From positions 1 through 7,910 of the forward strand of contig JBJELO010000241.1 of NCBI GenBank assembly GCA_051879195.1: 7,910 nt of DNA, given 5' to 3'. Made by a program: the position numbers and the translations under genes. Source of the stretch: TWA4 sp051879195. Its GTDB lineage: Bacteria; Bacillota; Clostridia; Lachnospirales; Lachnospiraceae. The notes below the pieces were generated by a model. The model worked only from the letters and a program-made list of their open reading frames with translations, had not been told where the DNA came from and made no database searches. Numbering within the stretch: position 1 is the first letter of the stretch; the number at the start of each line of letters is the position of its first letter. This document shows, piece by piece, positions 5,297 to 7,910 of the stretch.

Positions 5297-6736
5297 ATGT
5301 ATGATATTGTAATTATCGGAGCGGGTGTTTCCGGCAGCGCTTCTGCCAGAGAACTGTCCCGTTACCAGGCGTCCATCTGCGTACTGGAAAAAGGCGAGGA
5401 CGTATGCAGTGGAACTTCCAAAGCCAACAGTGCCATTGTACATGCAGGCTTCGATGCTGCAAATGGCTCTCTGATGGCAAAGCTGAATGTACAGGGAAAC
5501 CAGATGATGGAGCAGTTATCGAAAGATCTGGACTTCCCTTTCATGAGAAACGGTTCTCTGGTCGTATGTACGGATGAAGCAACCAGACCCGGTCTGCAGG
5601 AACTGTATGAACGCGGCGTGAAAAATGGTGTGCCTGACCTCAGGATCATCGAGAGAGATGAACTGGTGGCAATGGAACCCAATATCTCCGACGAAGCAGT
5701 TGCTGCGTTATATGCGCCCACCGGCGGCATTGTATGTCCTTTCAATCTGAATATTGCCATGGCGGAAAATGCTTACGACAACGGCGTGGAATTCCGTTTC
5801 AATACACAGGTGACCGGAATCCGCAAGGAGGAAGAAGGATTTACGATTTTCACCAACAATGGAGCGGTAAGAACCCGTTATATTGTCAATGCGGCAGGTG
5901 TTTACGCAGATCAGATCAACAATATGGTCAGTGAGAACAAGATGAAGATTACGGCCAGAAGAGGCGATTACTGTCTGCTGGACAAGAGTGCGGGTGGACA
6001 TGTATCTCATACCGTTTTCGCGCTTCCTACCAAGATGGGCAAGGGTATCCTTGTATCCCCCACCATTCACGGCAATCTGCTGATCGGTCCCACTGCAGTG
6101 GATATCGAGAATAAAGAAGGCACCAACACCACAAGAGAGGGTCTTGACGAAGCAATTACCAAATCTGCAATTACAGTGAAAAACATTCCCATGCGTCAGG
6201 TGATTACTTCCTTCGCCGGTCTTCGTGCCCATGAAGACAGACATGAATTTATCATCGGCGAAGCGGAGGATGTACCCGGATTTATCAACTGTGCCGGTAT
6301 CGAATCGCCGGGTCTGACTGCAAGCCCTGCTATTGGAGTGATGGTTGCGGATATTCTGCAGGAAAAGATGGGACTTGTTAAGAAAGACAATTTTATTGCA
6401 ACACGCAAAGGTGTTCTGAATCCGGAAAATCTGTCTCTGGAGGAACGCAACGAACTGATTAAGAAGAATCCTGCATACGGCAACATTATCTGCCGCTGTG
6501 AGATGATTACGGAAGGTGAGATTCTGGATGCGATTCACAGACCTCTGGGAGCACGCTCTCTGGATGGCGTGAAGCGCAGAACGAGAGCCGGTATGGGACG
6601 CTGCCAGGCAGGTTTCTGCTCCCCCAGAACCATGGAGATTCTGGCGAGAGAGGTTCCCGGCTTTACCATGTATGATGTAACGAAATCAGGCGGTGACTCA
6701 GCCATTGTGGTGGGCACCAACAAAGACCGTTTATAG
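5297..6736 (+). CDS. glpA: GlpA-type FAD glycerol-3-phosphate dehydrogenase with BFD [2Fe-2S] domain
   Basis: The 479-residue flavoprotein has the domain order of anaerobic GlpA: an N-terminal DAO-type FAD domain (about 1-360) and a C-terminal BFD-like [2Fe-2S] domain (about 395-455). The dinucleotide motif GAGVSG is at 8-13, the acidic ribose-binding E31 follows, and a GTSKANSAIVHAGFD stretch lies at 39-53. The cluster ligands are C399, C401, C436 and C441 (CRC and CQAGFC). It should oxidise glycerol-3-phosphate to dihydroxyacetone phosphate, passing electrons from FAD to the iron-sulfur centre. It is shorter than E. coli GlpA (about 540) and no membrane anchor is visible, so it is probably soluble. 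The next gene starts 12 nt downstream, with its AGGAGG overlapping the TAG stop, implying translational coupling and a joint complex. The substrate is inferred from operon context; related DAO/BFD proteins act on other 2-hydroxy compounds. Confidence 0.85.
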   Translation: MYDIVIIGAGVSGSASARELSRYQASICVLEKGEDVCSGTSKANSAIVHAGFDAANGSLMAKLNVQGNQMMEQLSKDLDFPFMRNGSLVVCTDEATRPGLQELYERGVKNGVPDLRIIERDELVAMEPNISDEAVAALYAPTGGIVCPFNLNIAMAENAYDNGVEFRFNTQVTGIRKEEEGFTIFTNNGAVRTRYIVNAAGVYADQINNMVSENKMKITARRGDYCLLDKSAGGHVSHTVFALPTKMGKGILVSPTIHGNLLIGPTAVDIENKEGTNTTREGLDEAITKSAITVKNIPMRQVITSFAGLRAHEDRHEFIIGEAEDVPGFINCAGIESPGLTASPAIGVMVADILQEKMGLVKKDNFIATRKGVLNPENLSLEERNELIKKNPAYGNIICRCEMITEGEILDAIHRPLGARSLDGVKRRTRAGMGRCQAGFCSPRTMEILAREVPGFTMYDVTKSGGDSAIVVGTNKDRL

Positions 6737-6748
6737 GAGGACAGCGAT

Positions 6749-7910
6749 ATGAAATATTATGATATTGTAATTATCGGCGGAGGTCCTGCCGGTCTTGCTG
6801 CCGCTGCTTCCGCAAAGAGAAATGGCGTGGACAGCATTCTGATTCTGGAACGGGATAAAGAACTCGGCGGTATCCTGAATCAGTGCATACACAACGGATT
6901 CGGACTTCATACATTTAAGGAAGAGCTGACAGGCCCCGAATATGCGGGACGTTTTATTGCTCAGGTGGAAGAACTGGGAATCGAATATCTGCTGAATACC
7001 ATGGTTATGGATATCAGTGCTGATAAAGTGGTTACAGCCATGAACCGCACCGATGGCATGTTCCAGGTGCAGGCAAAGGCCGTGATTCTGGCAATGGGCT
7101 GCAGAGAGCGCTCAAGAGGCGCGCTGAATATTCCCGGATATCGTCCCGCCGGTATTTTTTCGGCAGGTACCGCACAGCGTCTCGTTAACATTGAGGGCTA
7201 TATGCCCGGCCGCGAGGTTGTAATTCTGGGTTCCGGCGATATCGGTCTGATCATGGCAAGACGTATGACGCTGGAAGGCGCCAAAGTAAAGGTCGTTGCC
7301 GAACTGATGCCCTATTCCGGCGGTCTGAAACGTAATATCGTACAGTGTCTGGATGACTTCGGCATTCCGCTGAAACTGAGCCATACGGTAGTTGATATTG
7401 AAGGCAAGGAGCGGGTAGAAGGCATTACGCTGGCGGCTGTGGATGACAAAGGAAAACCGATCCCCGGCACAGAAGAACACTATACCTGTGATACCCTGCT
7501 TCTTTCCTGCGGTCTGATCCCTGAAAATGAACTGTCCAGAGGCATTGGTGTGGACATGAGTCCCGTTACCTCCGGTCCTCTGGTTAATGAGAGTCTGGAA
7601 ACCAGTGTGGAAGGCGTATTTGCCTGCGGTAATGTTCTTCATGTGCATGATCTGGTGGATTTTGTATCGGAAGAAGCTGCCGCAGCCGGTAAAAATGCGG
7701 TAAAATATGTGAAGGCACTGGATGCCGGAACAAAGTCGGCAGAAGAAAAAGAGATCAGAATCGTTCCCACAGACGGCGTCCGCTATACCGTTCCCGTTAC
7801 GGTTCACCCGGACCGCATGGACGATACGCTTACGGTACGTTTCCGTGTGGGCAATGTATACAAGGACCATTATGTGGCAGTTTATCTGGATGATGAACGC
7901 ATTTTCCACA
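6749..7910 (+). CDS. FAD/NAD(P)-dependent oxidoreductase, GlpA partner (3' end cut by window)
   Basis: The open frame from 6749 gives 387 residues and continues past the window edge with no stop. It has two Rossmann motifs: GGGPAG (10-15) for FAD, and GSGDIG (161-166), probably for NAD(P)H. A C-terminal FACGN (291-295) FAD contact follows, and a beta-rich tail begins near 335. Family stretches are the GGILNQCIHNGFG segment with C46 and the MGCRERSRG segment with C118. The CxxC disulfide of thioredoxin reductases is missing, so it is unlikely to serve the AhpF-like protein. AGGAGG (6735-6740) overlaps the upstream stop, 8 nt before the ATG. It resembles the second subunit of opine oxidase/HcnB-like two-flavoprotein enzymes and likely transfers electrons between GlpA and a pyridine nucleotide or other carrier. 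In related clostridial clusters a small DUF1667 cysteine protein often follows; that lies outside this window. Confidence 0.88.
   Translation, partial: MKYYDIVIIGGGPAGLAAAASAKRNGVDSILILERDKELGGILNQCIHNGFGLHTFKEELTGPEYAGRFIAQVEELGIEYLLNTMVMDISADKVVTAMNRTDGMFQVQAKAVILAMGCRERSRGALNIPGYRPAGIFSAGTAQRLVNIEGYMPGREVVILGSGDIGLIMARRMTLEGAKVKVVAELMPYSGGLKRNIVQCLDDFGIPLKLSHTVVDIEGKERVEGITLAAVDDKGKPIPGTEEHYTCDTLLLSCGLIPENELSRGIGVDMSPVTSGPLVNESLETSVEGVFACGNVLHVHDLVDFVSEEAAAAGKNAVKYVKALDAGTKSAEEKEIRIVPTDGVRYTVPVTVHPDRMDDTLTVRFRVGNVYKDHYVAVYLDDERIFH

Noticed and set aside
5708..6538. Reverse-strand open frame opposite glpA
   Set aside because: No recognisable motif and fully contained in a clear flavoprotein gene.
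7112..7909. Reverse-strand open frame opposite the second flavoprotein
   Set aside because: The + strand frame has intact FAD and nucleotide motifs; this one has none.
1..7910. Mobile elements, CRISPR arrays, tRNA or rRNA genes
   Set aside because: No transposase or integrase motifs, no regularly spaced repeats and no tRNA/rRNA-like sequence were seen.

Overview
All the genes here lie on the + strand, with tight spacing, AGGAGG-type ribosome binding sites, moderate GC content and intrinsic terminators. The gene families present (GlpP antiterminator, a stand-alone AhpF-like thioredoxin protein, and a short GlpA-like flavoprotein paired with a second FAD/NAD oxidoreductase) suggest an anaerobic low-GC Gram-positive bacterium, most likely a Clostridia/Lachnospiraceae-type gut organism. 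This placement is inferred from gene content and style, not from a database match.

Layout. Positions 1-91 hold a long three-tier hairpin with a T7 tract, read as the terminator of a gene to the left. Positions 92-276 hold no gene. A promoter (277-305) and an RNA leader ending in a terminator (339-401) precede a two-gene peroxide-defence unit: ahpC (489-1052) and an AhpF N-domain-like thioredoxin protein (1066-1764). A second promoter (1881-1909) and a second leader/terminator of the same architecture (1933-1993) precede the glycerol operon: glpP (2038-2607), a 272-nt structured spacer, glpK (2880-4376), glpF (4428-5138), a 158-nt spacer containing a long hairpin, a GlpA-type glycerol-3-phosphate dehydrogenase (5297-6736), and a second FAD/NAD oxidoreductase that runs off the right edge (6749-7910).

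How it works together. GlpF admits glycerol and GlpK phosphorylates it. Glycerol-3-phosphate (G3P) is then oxidised to dihydroxyacetone phosphate by the GlpA-type flavoprotein, with electrons probably leaving through its C-terminal [2Fe-2S] domain to the neighbouring flavoprotein. GlpP belongs to the G3P-responsive RNA-binding antiterminator family and should open the terminator in its own leader when G3P accumulates.

Main observation. The ahpC leader is a structural twin of the glpP leader. The two share a 16-nt identical block (TGAGATGGGAGAGCAC), a 9-bp outer stem, a 5-bp inner stem capped by a GNRA tetraloop, an 8-nt 3' internal loop and a T7 tract. Several base pairs differ in a compensatory way. 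This suggests that GlpP also controls the peroxiredoxin/thioredoxin pair, coupling glycerol catabolism by flavoenzymes to peroxide detoxification. The control link is inference; the twin structures are directly visible.
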